DNA from: Acidimicrobiia bacterium
GTDB taxonomy: Bacteria > Actinomycetota > Acidimicrobiia > IMCC26256 > JAOSJM01
Length of the DNA stretch: 64,000 nt
Reading direction: 5' to 3'
Assembly (NCBI GenBank): GCA_027494165.1
Contig: JAOSJM010000001.1
Location: 1,054,001-1,118,000, forward strand
Positions 35,247 to 45,404 of the stretch are shown piece after piece; position 1 is the first letter of the stretch, and each line of letters begins with the position of its first letter. Below the pieces are notes generated by a model. It searched no databases and was not told where the DNA came from. It saw only the letters and a program-made list of their open reading frames with translations. Made by a program: the position numbers and the translations under genes.

Positions 35247-36605
35247 GTGGGGCAACGGGTGGGCGTCGTGGGCACGGGCTACGTGGGGACCGTCGTGGCC
35301 GCGTGCCTCGCGCACGTCGGCCACCAGGTGGTGGGCCTCGAGGTCGACGAGCGGAAGCTGGGGCTGCTCCGTGAGGGGCGGACCCCCTTCTACGAGCCGG
35401 GTCTGGCGACCCTGCTCACCGGGGGCCTCGACTCGGAACGGCTCCGCTTCACGGGCGACGTCGCCGAGGCCGTCGCGTCGAGCGACGTCCTGTTCCTGTG
35501 CGTGGGAACGCCATCCGGTCAGGACGGGCACGCCGACGTCGGCGCGCTCGCCGACGCGGTCCGTGTCATCGCGGAGACGGTCGACGGCCCGAAGGTGCTC
35601 GTCACCAAGAGCACGGTCCCGATCGGGAGCGGTCGGTGGGTCGAGGGGATCGTCGACGACGCCCAGCCGGCGGACCTGCGGCGTCGTGCACCGGTCACCG
35701 TCGTGTCGAACCCCGAGTTCCTCCGCCAGGGGTCGGCCGTCGACGACTACCTCCACCCCGACCGGGTGGTCCTCGGCAGCGACGACCCCGACGCGCTCGA
35801 GCGGGTCGCCCGCATCTACGAGCCCATCCTCCAGCAGCGCCTCAACGGCGACGCCGCGTCGCGACGTCCCGTGCTGGTCCGGACCACGCTCGCCAGCGCC
35901 GAGACCGTGAAGTACGCCTCGAACGCGTTCCTGGCGTTGAAGATCAGCTTCGCCAACGAGATCGCGAACATCTGCGAGCTCGTCGGGGCCGACGTCACCG
36001 ACGTCGTCCACGCCATGGGCCTCGACGAGCGCATCGGGGCCCGGTTCCTCGACGCCGGGGCGGGCTGGGGCGGGTCCTGCTTCGGGAAGGACCTCAGCGA
36101 GCTGATCGCCGCCGCGAGCGACCACGGATACGACGCGCGGCTCCTGCGCGCGGCGAAGTCGGTGAACGGCTGGCAGCGCGAGCTCGTCGTCAAGAAGGTG
36201 CGCCGGCACCTGCACGGCCTGCGCGGTCGCCGCGTCGGGCTGCTGGGCCTGGCCTTCAAGCCCGGCACGGACGACCTGCGCGACGCCCCGTCGCTCGACA
36301 TCGCCCGGGCGCTCCTCGCCGGCGGCGCCACGGTCCTCGCCCACGACCCGGTGGTGCGGTCGGTGCCGGGGTTCCCCGAGCTCAGGATCGCGGGAGACCC
36401 CTACGAGGCCGGGGAGCGGGCCGATGCCGTCGTGCTCGTCACCGAGTGGTCCGACTACCTCGAGCTCGAGCTCGGGGTGCTCCGCGACCGCATGCGTGGG
36501 CGGCTCCTGCTCGACAGCCGGAACCTCTTCGATCCGGCCAAGGTCCGGACCGCCGGACTCCACTACGAGGGGATCGGGCGAGCGAACGGCGTGGGGCCCG
36601 CATGA
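35247..36605 (+). CDS. UDP-glucose 6-dehydrogenase
   Basis: This 452-residue NAD enzyme oxidises UDP-glucose to UDP-glucuronate. The N-terminal Rossmann motif is GVVGTGYVGTVVAA. The middle domain has SNPEFLRQGSAVDDYLHPDR and KYASNAFLALKISFANEI. The catalytic Cys is about residue 278 in GWGGSCFGKDL. The C-terminal domain has LGLAFKPGTDDLRDAPSLDI. Everything is intact. The GTG at 35247 is preferred because GGGGAG lies six bases before it; an upstream in-frame GTG at 35220 adds nine residues. It opens the glycan cluster and overlaps the next gene by ATGA. With the UDP-glucuronate decarboxylase at its far end it would supply UDP-glucuronate and UDP-xylose. Confidence 0.95.
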   Translation: MGQRVGVVGTGYVGTVVAACLAHVGHQVVGLEVDERKLGLLREGRTPFYEPGLATLLTGGLDSERLRFTGDVAEAVASSDVLFLCVGTPSGQDGHADVGALADAVRVIAETVDGPKVLVTKSTVPIGSGRWVEGIVDDAQPADLRRRAPVTVVSNPEFLRQGSAVDDYLHPDRVVLGSDDPDALERVARIYEPILQQRLNGDAASRRPVLVRTTLASAETVKYASNAFLALKISFANEIANICELVGADVTDVVHAMGLDERIGARFLDAGAGWGGSCFGKDLSELIAAASDHGYDARLLRAAKSVNGWQRELVVKKVRRHLHGLRGRRVGLLGLAFKPGTDDLRDAPSLDIARALLAGGATVLAHDPVVRSVPGFPELRIAGDPYEAGERADAVVLVTEWSDYLELELGVLRDRMRGRLLLDSRNLFDPAKVRTAGLHYEGIGRANGVGPA

Positions 36606-38985
36606 CCGCGAGGGTGGTCGCCGACGGCAAGCACCTGTCGCTCGACGGGCGCCCCTTCCGCGTGCGCGGCGTGACGTACGGGAGCTTCGTCCCCCGACTC
36701 GACGGCGAGCTGTTCCCGCCACGCGACCAGGTGAAGCGCGATCTCCACGCGATCGCGGGCGCGGGCTTCAACACCGTCCGGACCTACACGGTGCCGCCCG
36801 AGGACGTGCTCGACCTGGCCGCGGAGTACGACCTGCGCCTCCTCGTGGGGCTCCACCACCACGACTGGAGGAGCGAGCCCGTGCCCGGACGCGACGCCCG
36901 CCGGCGCGTCCGTGACGCCGGCCGCCGGGCGGTCGCGGAGGCCGCCGAGCGCTGCGCACGCCGCTCCCAGGTCCTCGCCGTCGCGGTCGGCAACGAGCTG
37001 CCGGCGGACCTCGTGCGGCTGCACGGGATCGGCTCGGTGCGGGAGATCCTCGGGGAGCTGGTGGCCGAGGTCCACGCGGCGCTCCCCCGACGTGCTCGCC
37101 ACGTACGTGAACTTCCCCACCACCGAGTTCCTCGAGGTCGAGGGACAGGACGTCGTGTGCTTCAACGTCTTCCTCGAGGATCCCGCCTCGCTGCGCGCGT
37201 ACCTGCGCCACCTGCAGGTCGTCTCGCGCGACCGGCCCCTGGTGGTCACGGAGCTCGGCCTGGCTGCCGGGGTCCACGGGGAGCCCGCCCAGGCCGAGTC
37301 GCTGCGCCGGCAGCTGGACGTGGTGGACGAGGTCGGGGTGGCGGGCGCGACCGTGTTCTCGTTCACCGACGAGTGGGGGTCGCCGGGGTGGCGGTCGAGG
37401 GATGGGGGTTCGGTCTCACCGGCGCGTCCCGGCTACCCAAGCCCGCCTTCGGCGTCGCCTCGCGCTGGGCGCGGCGGTCGATCGTGGAGCTCCGCGCCCA
37501 CTGGCCCCGCGTCTCGGTCGTGGTGTGCGCGTACAACGAGGAGCGCACGATCGGGGACTGCCTGTCGTCCCTCGTGGCCTGCGAGTACCCGGATCTCGAG
37601 GTGATCGTCTGCGACGACGGGTCGACGGACCGGACGCTCGAGGTCGCCCGGCGGTTCCCCTTCCGGGTGCTCGCGCTCCCGCACGGTGGCCTGAGCCGGG
37701 GCCGGAACGCCGGGTTCGAGGCCTCGACGGGTGAGGTCGTCGCCTACCTGGACGCCGACGCCACGTGCCATCCGGAGTGGCCGTTCCACCTCGTCCTCTC
37801 CCTCGACGACGAGAACGTGGTGGCCACCGGCGGACCCAACCTGGCCTTCGAGGGCGCGGGGTTCGTCGAACGGGCCGTCGCCCGGTCACCGGGGGGCCCG
37901 GCCGAGGTGCTCGTGGCGGACGACCGGGCCGAGCACGTGCCGGGCTGCAACATGGCCTACCGCAGGACGGCGCTCGAGCGGGTCGGTGGCTTCGATCCCG
38001 CCTACACCGCGGCGGGCGACGACGTCGACGTGTGCTGGAAGCTGCTCGACCGGGGCGAGGAGATCGCCTTCGCCCCGGCGGCCCAGGTGCGACACCACCG
38101 GCGGGGGACCGTCCGCGGCTACCTCCGGCAGCAGCGCGGGTACGGGCGGGCGGAGAAGATGCTGACCGGCGCCCACCCGCACCGGTTCAACAGGCTGGGC
38201 CAGGCGCGCTGGGCCGGCTTCATCTACGGGGGCGCCGCGATCCTCCCAGCGCTGCTCCGGCCGGTCGTCTACCACGGCTACATGGGAGGGGCGCCGTTCC
38301 AGCCGGTCGCCCGGCGTCGAGCGGAGATCGCGAACATGTGGTCGGGGGCCCTGCTGCCGCTCACGGTGCCCGCGGCGGCGATCGGGCTGGCGCTGTCCGT
38401 GCTGTGGCCGTGGTTCCTCGTCGTGCCGCCGGGGGCGCTGCTCGCCGTCGTCGCCTACGCCGCCGCGGTCGCGGCGGCGGTCGAACCCGGCCGGTACGAG
38501 GTGCGCCCGGTTCGGATGCGGCTCGCGGTGGGCGGCCTGCACGCCGCCCAACCCTTCGCCCGGACGTGGGGCCGGCTCCGCGGCCGGAGGCTCGAGGTCG
38601 AGCGGGCGGCCCATCCGTCGTGGTCGGGTGACCGGTGGGACTGGCTGCGCCAGCTCCGCCGTGAGCTCGAGACCCGGGGCTGCCACGTGCGTGTGGCCGA
38701 GCCTCGCGACTCCTGGGACCTGGAGGCCTCGGCGGGACCGTTCGTGACGGCCCGGATCACGACGGCCGTGATGTGGCGCTGGGAACCCCACGCGGCCCTG
38801 AGGACGAGGCCGCGCCCGGTGTTCTACGTCCTCGCCGCGCTCCTGGCCGCGCTCGCGCTCTCCGGCCCGTGGTTCGGATGGCCCGTCCTCGGGCTCCTCG
38901 TCGGCCTGGCGGCCCTGGAGACCGTCGTCGTCCGTCAGCGGGTCTCGGAGGCGCTCCGCCGGACGACCCGGGGGCCGTTCTGTGA
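36602..38985 (+). CDS. Glycosidase (TIM-barrel)-GT2 glycosyltransferase fusion, frameshifted
   Basis: This predicted membrane protein of about 790 residues joins two enzymes. Residues 1-265 resemble a GH2/GH5-like barrel. RPFRVRGVTYGSF comes first, VAVGNELPADLV holds the likely acid/base Glu, and LVVTELGLAAG the likely nucleophile. A linker leads to a GT2 domain (VSVVVCAYNEERTIGDCLSS, VIVCDDGSTDRTLEVA, AYLDADATCHPEWP) and two or more transmembrane pairs near 38340-38490 and 38815-38930. The barrel part slips into another frame between the C5 run at 37084-37088 (one C too many) and the G4 run at 37385-37388 (one short). A further missing G at 38970-38974 hides a stop at 38983-38985, which would overlap the ABC gene by GTGA. 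Uncorrected, this frame runs on to 41581. Confidence 0.75.
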
Positions 38986-40961
38986 GGGTGCGGTGGCGGC
39001 GGGCGCGCCGACGGCCGCGCGACCGGGCCCGGTCGGTGCCGCGGCGGACGGGCACGCGCACGGAACGGCGGACCCGGTCGAGGCTCTGGGTCTGGAGGCG
39101 GCTTCGATCGGAGGTCGGCCCGTACTCGAAGCACATCCTGCTCCTGCTCCTCATCAGCCTCCTCGCGACGCCGCTGGCGCTCATCACCCCGCTCCCACTC
39201 AAGATCGCGGTCGACAACGTGCTCGGCGACGACGCCACGCCCGGGTGGCTCGCCCGGGTGCTGCCCGGCTCGACCGAGGACTCCTCCGACGTCCTGCTCG
39301 GCGCGGCGGCGATGCTGATGGTCCTCGTCGTCCTGCTGCGCGAGCTGCAGTCCATGGCGAGCTCGGTCCTCTCGACGTGGACCGGCGAGCACATCACGTT
39401 GCGCTTCCGCGGCCGCCTGCTCGCCAACGCGCAACGGGTCTCCTTCGCCTTCCACGACTCACGAGGGACCGCCGACTCCATCTACCGGATCCAGTACGAC
39501 GCCAAGTCCGTCGAAGCCCTCGCCGTGCACAGCCTGATCCCCCAGATCACCGCGGCCTTCACCTTCGCGTCCATGCTCGTCGTCATCCTCCGGGTCGACG
39601 GGCAGCTCGCGGCGCTGTCGCTCACGATCGCTCCGCTGTTCGTCCTCTACCACCGCTACTTCCGGAAGCGCATGAAGCCCCGGTACGCGCGGTACAAGGA
39701 GATCGACAGCGGGGCGCTGCGCGTGGTCCACGAATCGCTGGGCGCCTTCCGGGTCGTGAAGGCGTTCGGACGCGAGAAGCACGAGCTCGACCGGTTCCGC
39801 CGGCAGGGCCAACGGGGGGCGGACACGAGGGTGCGCCTCGTCGGCGCCGAGGCCCTCTTCTTCCTCGTGGTGAGCCTGACCACGGCCGTGGGCAGCGCAG
39901 CCGTGCTCTTCGTCGGTGTCCGCAACGTCCAGAGCGGTCGCCTCACCCTCGGATCGCTCCTCCTGGTCATCGGCTACCTCTCGCAGCTCTACGGGCCCCT
40001 GCAGAAGCTCACGAACGCGGCCGCGAACATCCAGTCGCACGTGGCGAGCGCCGAACGGGCCTTCGAGCTCCTCGACGCGATGCCCGACGTCGAGGATCGC
40101 CCCGGGGCCCGTCCCCTCCGGCGAGCCCGAGGGGAGATCAGCTTCCGTGGGTTGTGCTTCGAGTACGAGCCCGGACGCCCGGTCCTGAGCGATCTCGAGC
40201 TCGAGGTGCCCGCCGGGACGCGCCTCGGGGTGGCGGGGCGAACCGGCTCGGGGAAGACGACCCTGGTGAGCCTCCTCACCCGCTTCTACGACCCCACGGC
40301 CGGGCAGATCCTGCTCGACGGCGTCGATCTGCGCGACTACCGCCTCGCCGACCTGCGCTCCCAGTTCTCGATCGTCCTCCAGGAACCGGTGCTGTTCTCG
40401 GCCTCGATCGCCGACAACATCGCCTACGCCAGGCCCGAGGCCTCCCCCGACGAGATCGTGGCCGCCGCGGAGGCGGCCGACGCGCACCAGTTCGTGAAGG
40501 ACCTCCCGGACGGATACGACACGGCGGTCGGCGAGCGCGGGCTGCGCCTGTCCGGCGGGGAACGCCAGCGCATCGCCCTCGCCCGGGCCTTCCTCCGGGA
40601 CGCTCCGATCCTGGTGCTCGACGAGCCGACGTCGTCGGTGGACGTGGCCACCGAGGAGGCGATCATGGCGACCTTCGAGCGGCTCATGGAGGGCCGGACG
40701 GTGCTGATGATCGCCCACCGCCTCAGCACCCTCTCCCGGTGCGACGAGGTGATCCTGCTCGAGGGCGGGAGAGCCCATCCCATGGATCTCCCGGATGTGC
40801 TCGACGCCATGACGGCCCGGCTCCGGTTCGACGACATGGGGGGTGGTGTCGGCATCGATCTGCGCGATCGGGTCGTGAGGTTGGCGGAGGCGGGATCGGA
40901 CCAGGCCCCGTCGAGGGCGATCCACGGGCGTGCCGGTCACGTCCCTCGTTGGAGGAGCTAG
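38982..40961 (+). CDS. ABC exporter, fused membrane and ATPase domains (MsbA type)
   Basis: This 659-residue half-transporter is expected to act as a homodimer. About 35 basic residues precede six transmembrane helices (about residues 45-345), which include LALITPLPLKIAVDNVLGDD, typical of type IV lipid or oligosaccharide flippases. The ATPase has Walker A GRTGSGKTTL, the Q-loop in FSIVLQEPVLFS, the signature LSGGERQRIALARAFL, Walker B ILVLDEPTSSVD and an H-loop MIAHRLSTL. All are intact. The ATPase is followed by an extra tail of about 70 residues with no recognised domain. The GTG start would overlap the preceding glycosyltransferase stop. Within the cluster it probably flips or exports the lipid-linked sugar. 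Confidence 0.92.
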   Translation: MRVRWRRARRRPRDRARSVPRRTGTRTERRTRSRLWVWRRLRSEVGPYSKHILLLLLISLLATPLALITPLPLKIAVDNVLGDDATPGWLARVLPGSTEDSSDVLLGAAAMLMVLVVLLRELQSMASSVLSTWTGEHITLRFRGRLLANAQRVSFAFHDSRGTADSIYRIQYDAKSVEALAVHSLIPQITAAFTFASMLVVILRVDGQLAALSLTIAPLFVLYHRYFRKRMKPRYARYKEIDSGALRVVHESLGAFRVVKAFGREKHELDRFRRQGQRGADTRVRLVGAEALFFLVVSLTTAVGSAAVLFVGVRNVQSGRLTLGSLLLVIGYLSQLYGPLQKLTNAAANIQSHVASAERAFELLDAMPDVEDRPGARPLRRARGEISFRGLCFEYEPGRPVLSDLELEVPAGTRLGVAGRTGSGKTTLVSLLTRFYDPTAGQILLDGVDLRDYRLADLRSQFSIVLQEPVLFSASIADNIAYARPEASPDEIVAAAEAADAHQFVKDLPDGYDTAVGERGLRLSGGERQRIALARAFLRDAPILVLDEPTSSVDVATEEAIMATFERLMEGRTVLMIAHRLSTLSRCDEVILLEGGRAHPMDLPDVLDAMTARLRFDDMGGGVGIDLRDRVVRLAEAGSDQAPSRAIHGRAGHVPRWRS

Positions 40962-40968
40962 CCCTTCC

Positions 40969-43380
40969 ATGGCCACGATCGTCCTCTGCAGCTACGTCAT
41001 CCGCTACCCCCTCGGGGGTGTGCTCTCCTCGAACCTGCAGTTCCTCACCGGCTTCGCGCGGCTCGGCCACGACGTCTTCCTGGTCGAGAAGGCGGGCTAC
41101 CCGGACTCCTGCTTCGATCCCGACAGCTACGTGTCCGGAGACGACTGCCGCTGCGGGATGCGCGCCGTCGACGCCCTGCTCCGTCGCCACGGGCTCGGGG
41201 GGCGATGGTGCTACGTGTCGGCCGACGGCGCCTACCACGGGATGGAGCGGTCGCAGGTCGAGGAGGTCTTCGCCCGGACCGACGTCTTCCTCGACCGGGG
41301 CCTGCACCAGACCTGGGACGAGGAGTCCGCGCGGGTTCCGGTACGGGTGCTGCTCGACCCCGATCCGGGCTTCCGGCAGGTCAAGCTGGAGAACGCGCGC
41401 CGGCGCGGGGAGCCCATGCCCGACTACGACGCCTACTACACCTACGGGCGTCACATCGGGTCCGCCCGGTCGCCCGCACCCACCGCCGGTCTCCCGTGGC
41501 GTCACGTGTTCCATCCCGTCGACACCCGTCTCCACCGGCGGACTCCGATGCCACGGCACGGGCCGTTCACGACCGTCATGAACTGGCAGTCCCTGCCCCC
41601 CGTCGAGCTGGACGGGACCCGGTACGGGATGAAGGACGTCGAGTTCGCGAAGTTCTCCCACCTGCCGCGCCTGGTCGACGTCCCGTGCGAGGTCGCGGTC
41701 GAAGGGCACGACGTCCCCGTCGAGCAGCTCCTCCGTGACGGCTGGTCGGTCGTCTCGGCGCTCGAGACCACCCGCAGCTTCGGGAGCTACGCGGACTACG
41801 TCGACGCGTCGATGGGCGAGTTCTCGGTGGCCAAGGAGGTGTACTCGGGGCTGGAGGTCGGGTGGTTCAGCGACCGCAGTGCCGTCTACCTCGCGAGGGG
41901 CCGTCCCGTGGTCGTCCAGGACAACGGCCTCGACGGCGTCCTCCCGCTCGGAGAGGGGTTGTTCTCCGTCAGGGACGCGGACGAGGCCGCGGCGGCCATC
42001 GCGGCGATCAGGGCCGCGCCGGACCGCCACGCGGCGGCGGCGCGGAGGATCGCCGAGGAGCACCTGGACACCTCCGTCGTGCTCGGCCGCTTCCTGGCCG
42101 AGCTCGGCGTCCCCGCACCGGTCGGGGTGCCCGGACGCCTCGAGAGCACGGTCGGCCGGTCCGCGGAGACGGCCGGCGCACGTCGACGAGATCAACAGGA
42201 AGGCCGTGACATGGAAGCAACGATCACCATCGGGTTCCTGCCCCGTGAGCGCTTCGTGCTCGCGGCCGAGTCGCTGGCGTCGCTGCTCGAGCACACCCCC
42301 GAGCCGTTCCGTCTCGTCGTCGTCGACGCGGCGATGCCGAGCCGGTACCGCCGCGAGATGGAGGCGGTCCTGGGCGGGCGTCCGGACGTCGAGTGGGTCT
42401 CGGCCGATCGACCGCTTCTCCCCGCCGAGTCGAAGAACCTGGTCGTGGAGCGAGCCGACACCGACTACGTGTGCCTCGTCGAGAACGACGTCCTGTTCAC
42501 CGACGGCTGGCTCCGTCGCCTCGTCGCTGCGTGCGAGGAGCTCCCGGCCGACGTCGCCACCCCGGTGATCAGGGAGGGAAGAGGCGAGAAGGAGCACTTC
42601 GACAAGCTCCTCGGCCGGATCGTGACGAGCGAGACGACGCCCGGGAAGCTCGAGATCCAGCGGTGGCGCGGCCTCCGGAACGACGTCGACGGACGCACGC
42701 GGGTGGACCTGGTCGAGCAGCACTGCCTGCTCTTCCGTCGCGAGGTGTTCGATCGGATCGGACGCTACGACGAGGAGCTCAACACACGGGACGAGATCGA
42801 CCTGAGCCTGGCCCTCTGGAGCGCGGGGTTCACGGTGGTGCTCGAGCCGGCTTCGGTCGTGAACTACGTCCCGCCGAGCACACGGCCCGAGGAGGACGAG
42901 CTCGACTTCTACCTCAACCGCTGGGACCTCGACCGAGCCCGGAGGAGCCGGGAGCGGATCCGGGATCGCTGGAACCTGGTGGAGACACCGGGTGACCTCG
43001 GCTTCGTGCTCTACCGCAACCTCATCCCGACCCTGCCCGAGGTCCGGGCCGAGCTGGAGCGTCTCGTCGAACGGCCGGGCAAGGTCGTGCTCATCGACAA
43101 CGGGGAGTGGTTCGGAACCGAGGTCACCGAAGGGCTGCCGATCCTGCCCTTCCCGCAGGTCGGGCCGCACTACGGCGGGTTCCCCGCGGGAGACGCCGAG
43201 GCGCTCGCGGAGCTCGAGCGCGTCGTCGCCCGAGGAGCCACCACCGTCGTCGTGGGCTTCCCCGCGTTCTGGTGGTTCGAGTACCTGCCCGGGCTCCGGG
43301 AACGACTCGAGACGATCGGGAACGTGGCGGTCGACGACGCCCGGCTCCGGGTCTTCGACCTCCAACCGGTCATGCGGTGA
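40969..43380 (+). CDS. Double glycosyltransferase: GT-B-like domain plus GT2 domain
   Basis: The frame encodes 803 residues in two modules. Residues 1-400 resemble a GT-B-type glycosyltransferase (VLSSNLQFLTGFARLGHDVF at the start, WFSDRSAVYLARGRPVVVQD near the end), homologous to the gene at 43377. From residue 415 (internal ATG 42211, preceded by AGGAAGG) a GT2-like module follows (ITIGFLPRERFVLAAESLAS, FRLVVVDAA, YVCLVENDVLF). It ends in an unusual domain of about 110 residues containing FPAFWWFEYLPGLRERL. A one-base indel between them could have erased a TGA at 42207-42209, so these may be two genes one base apart. A GGAGGAG site precedes the ATG at 40969. Confidence 0.75.
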   Translation: MATIVLCSYVIRYPLGGVLSSNLQFLTGFARLGHDVFLVEKAGYPDSCFDPDSYVSGDDCRCGMRAVDALLRRHGLGGRWCYVSADGAYHGMERSQVEEVFARTDVFLDRGLHQTWDEESARVPVRVLLDPDPGFRQVKLENARRRGEPMPDYDAYYTYGRHIGSARSPAPTAGLPWRHVFHPVDTRLHRRTPMPRHGPFTTVMNWQSLPPVELDGTRYGMKDVEFAKFSHLPRLVDVPCEVAVEGHDVPVEQLLRDGWSVVSALETTRSFGSYADYVDASMGEFSVAKEVYSGLEVGWFSDRSAVYLARGRPVVVQDNGLDGVLPLGEGLFSVRDADEAAAAIAAIRAAPDRHAAAARRIAEEHLDTSVVLGRFLAELGVPAPVGVPGRLESTVGRSAETAGARRRDQQEGRDMEATITIGFLPRERFVLAAESLASLLEHTPEPFRLVVVDAAMPSRYRREMEAVLGGRPDVEWVSADRPLLPAESKNLVVERADTDYVCLVENDVLFTDGWLRRLVAACEELPADVATPVIREGRGEKEHFDKLLGRIVTSETTPGKLEIQRWRGLRNDVDGRTRVDLVEQHCLLFRREVFDRIGRYDEELNTRDEIDLSLALWSAGFTVVLEPASVVNYVPPSTRPEEDELDFYLNRWDLDRARRSRERIRDRWNLVETPGDLGFVLYRNLIPTLPEVRAELERLVERPGKVVLIDNGEWFGTEVTEGLPILPFPQVGPHYGGFPAGDAEALAELERVVARGATTVVVGFPAFWWFEYLPGLRERLETIGNVAVDDARLRVFDLQPVMR

Positions 43381-44589
43381 GTACGACGGTGCACCCGAGC
43401 CGTCTCCATGTCACGACGAAGGCGCCGACGCGCGGTGAGGTCGTCCTCTGGGGTCTCCTGGCGGCCGCGCCCTACGGGGGGATGACCTGGCAGGTGCTGC
43501 ATCACCTCGCCGGGTTCCGCCGGCTCGGCTTCGACGTGTGGTACGTCGAGGACTCCGACCGGATGCTGACGGACCCGGTCACCTACTGGCCCACCACCGA
43601 TTACGGACCGAACGTCCGCCACCTCGCCCGCCAGCTCGACCGGATGGGGCTGGGGGACCGGTGGGTGTTCCGGGCGCCGGGCACCCGTGACCACGTCGGC
43701 GCGCTCGACGAGGCGGGACTCGCCGACCTCTACGCGCGCGCCGACGCGGTGTTCAACCTCTGCGGGTGCCAGGAGCTCCGCGAGCGACACGACGCGATCG
43801 AGCGCCTCGTCCTCCTGGACACCGACCCGACGTTCAAGCAGCTCGGCGTCGTCAGGGGCCGGGAGCGCGTCGTGAAGGAGCTCGATCGCTACCACGCCCT
43901 GTTCACCTACGGAACCAACCTGTACGGGAACAGTTGCACGATCCCCGTCGAGGCGTACGAGTGGAACATCACACGCCCGCCCGTGATCACGGACTGGTGG
44001 ACCGCAAGTTCCGCCGACAGCACCGGGGTCCTGACGACCGTCTCCAACTGGAAGCACGTGGACCGCGACATCGATTGGAACGGCACGAGGCTCCGCTGGA
44101 CGAAGCACCGCCAGTTCGGTCGCTTCTGGGACCTGCCGCGACGATCGATCGCGCCTCTCGAGATCGCCCTTCGAGGGGCCACCGAGGAGGAGAGGGAGGG
44201 GCTGCGCCGGAGGGGGCTGGCGCGTGCGGGACGCCGAGGAGCTGGCCGATCCCGACGACTACCGGTGGTACGTGCGGGGATCGGCCGGGGAGCTCTCCTT
44301 CGCCAAGGAGATGGTGGTCGACACCCAGGTGGGATGGTTGAGCGACCGCACGGTGTGCTACCTGGCGGCCGGCCGCCCGGCGATCGTCCAGGACACAGGC
44401 TTCGGGTCGGCCGTCCCGGCCGAGGGTGGGCTCCGGTCCTTCGCAGACGTCGACGGGGCGGTCGAGGCGGTCGAGGCCGTCGTGGCGGACCCGGACGAGG
44501 AGCGGAAGCGGGCGCTCGAGCTGGCCAACGACGTCTTCGCGGCCGAGGTCGTGCTCGGCGAGGTGGCCTCGACCATCGGGCTGCTCTGA
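43377..44589 (+). CDS. GT-B-like glycosyltransferase, frameshifted
   Basis: The protein has about 403 residues and is homologous to the N-terminal half of the gene at 40969. LWGLLAAAPYGGMTWQVLHH and LAGFRRLGFDVWYVEDSD begin the donor/acceptor domain. After the break come ELSFAKEMVVDTQVGWLSDR and VCYLAAGRPAIVQDTGFGSA, the nucleotide-sugar site. Its GTG overlaps the previous stop (GTGA). The break is a G5 run at 44212-44216 that carries one G too many; removing it reads GLRRRGWRVRDAEELADPDD. The last gene piece ends at 44589, two bases before the deacetylase start. The sugar is unknown; UDP-glucuronate or UDP-xylose from this cluster are candidate donors. Confidence 0.72.
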
Positions 44590-44591
44590 CC

Positions 44592-45346
44592 ATGAACGGG
44601 GGTCCCGTGGACGGATCGACTCAGGGCGCCGGGAAGCTCCTCGTCGTGAACGCCGACGACTTCGGAGCGTCACCCGGCATCAACCGCGGGATCGTCGAGC
44701 TGCACGATCTCGGCGTCGTCACGAGCACGAGCCTCATGGTCACCGGCGCCGTCGCGGCCGACGCGGGCCGTGAGGCGCGAGCCCGTCCTCGGCTCGGCGT
44801 CGGTCTGCACTGGGACGTGTGGGGCGAGGGGGAGCGGTCGTTCGACCTCGGCGACCCGGGGGCGGTGCGCGAGGAGCTGAGCCGCCAGCTCGACCGGTTC
44901 GAGCGCCTGGTGGGGCGCCCCCGAGCCACCTCGACTCGCACCGTCACGCGCACCGGCGTGCCGGCGTCGTCGAGATCTTCCTGGAGGTCGGCGCCGAGCT
45001 GGGCGTCCCGGTTCGCGACGACGGCAACGTGGTCCACATCAGCGACTTCTACGCCCAGTGGGAGTGGATGGTCACCGAGCTGGAGCACGTCAGCGTGGCC
45101 GCGCTCTGCGAGGTTCTGCGACGGAAGGTCGGAAGCGGATGGCACGAGCTCGCCTGCCACCCCGGGTACGTGTCGGCCGGCTTCGAGTCGATCTACCACG
45201 AGGAGCGGGAAGCCGAGCTCGTGACGCTCGCCGACCCGGTGGTGCGCGACACCATCGAGTCGCTGGGGATCGAGCTGGTCAGCTACCGGGACTGGCCTCG
45301 ACCGGAGCGCGCGGGGCCCGGCGAGCAGCGTGGGGCGATGCGGTGA
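44592..45346 (+). CDS. ChbG/YdjC-type carbohydrate deacetylase, frameshifted
   Basis: The protein of about 251 residues belongs to the ChbG/HopnoK/YdjC family, which removes N-acetyl groups from amino-sugar oligomers. LLVVNADDFGASPGINRGIV has the metal-binding Asp pair. VGLHWDV corresponds to the family GLHL motif, and LDSHRHAHRRAGVVEIFLEV carries metal His residues. WHELACHPGY near the end is also typical. The first frame runs off near 44920. One more C in the C5 run at 44918-44922 restores GRPPSHLDSHRHAHRRAG, and the gene then ends at 45346. It follows the glycosyltransferase by two bases, so it probably edits a GlcNAc-type residue of the cluster's glycan. Confidence 0.8.
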
Positions 45347-45404
45347 GCGTGTTCCGGACCCGCGGTCACACGCTCCGTCCGATCGGGACCCTACGGAGGT
45401 CGTG

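Noticed and set aside
35498..41581. A single open frame of about 2027 codons
   Set aside because: It joins an out-of-frame shadow of UDP-glucose dehydrogenase, the real GH-GT2 gene and an out-of-frame shadow of the ABC exporter. The missing G at 38970-38974 hides the true stop.
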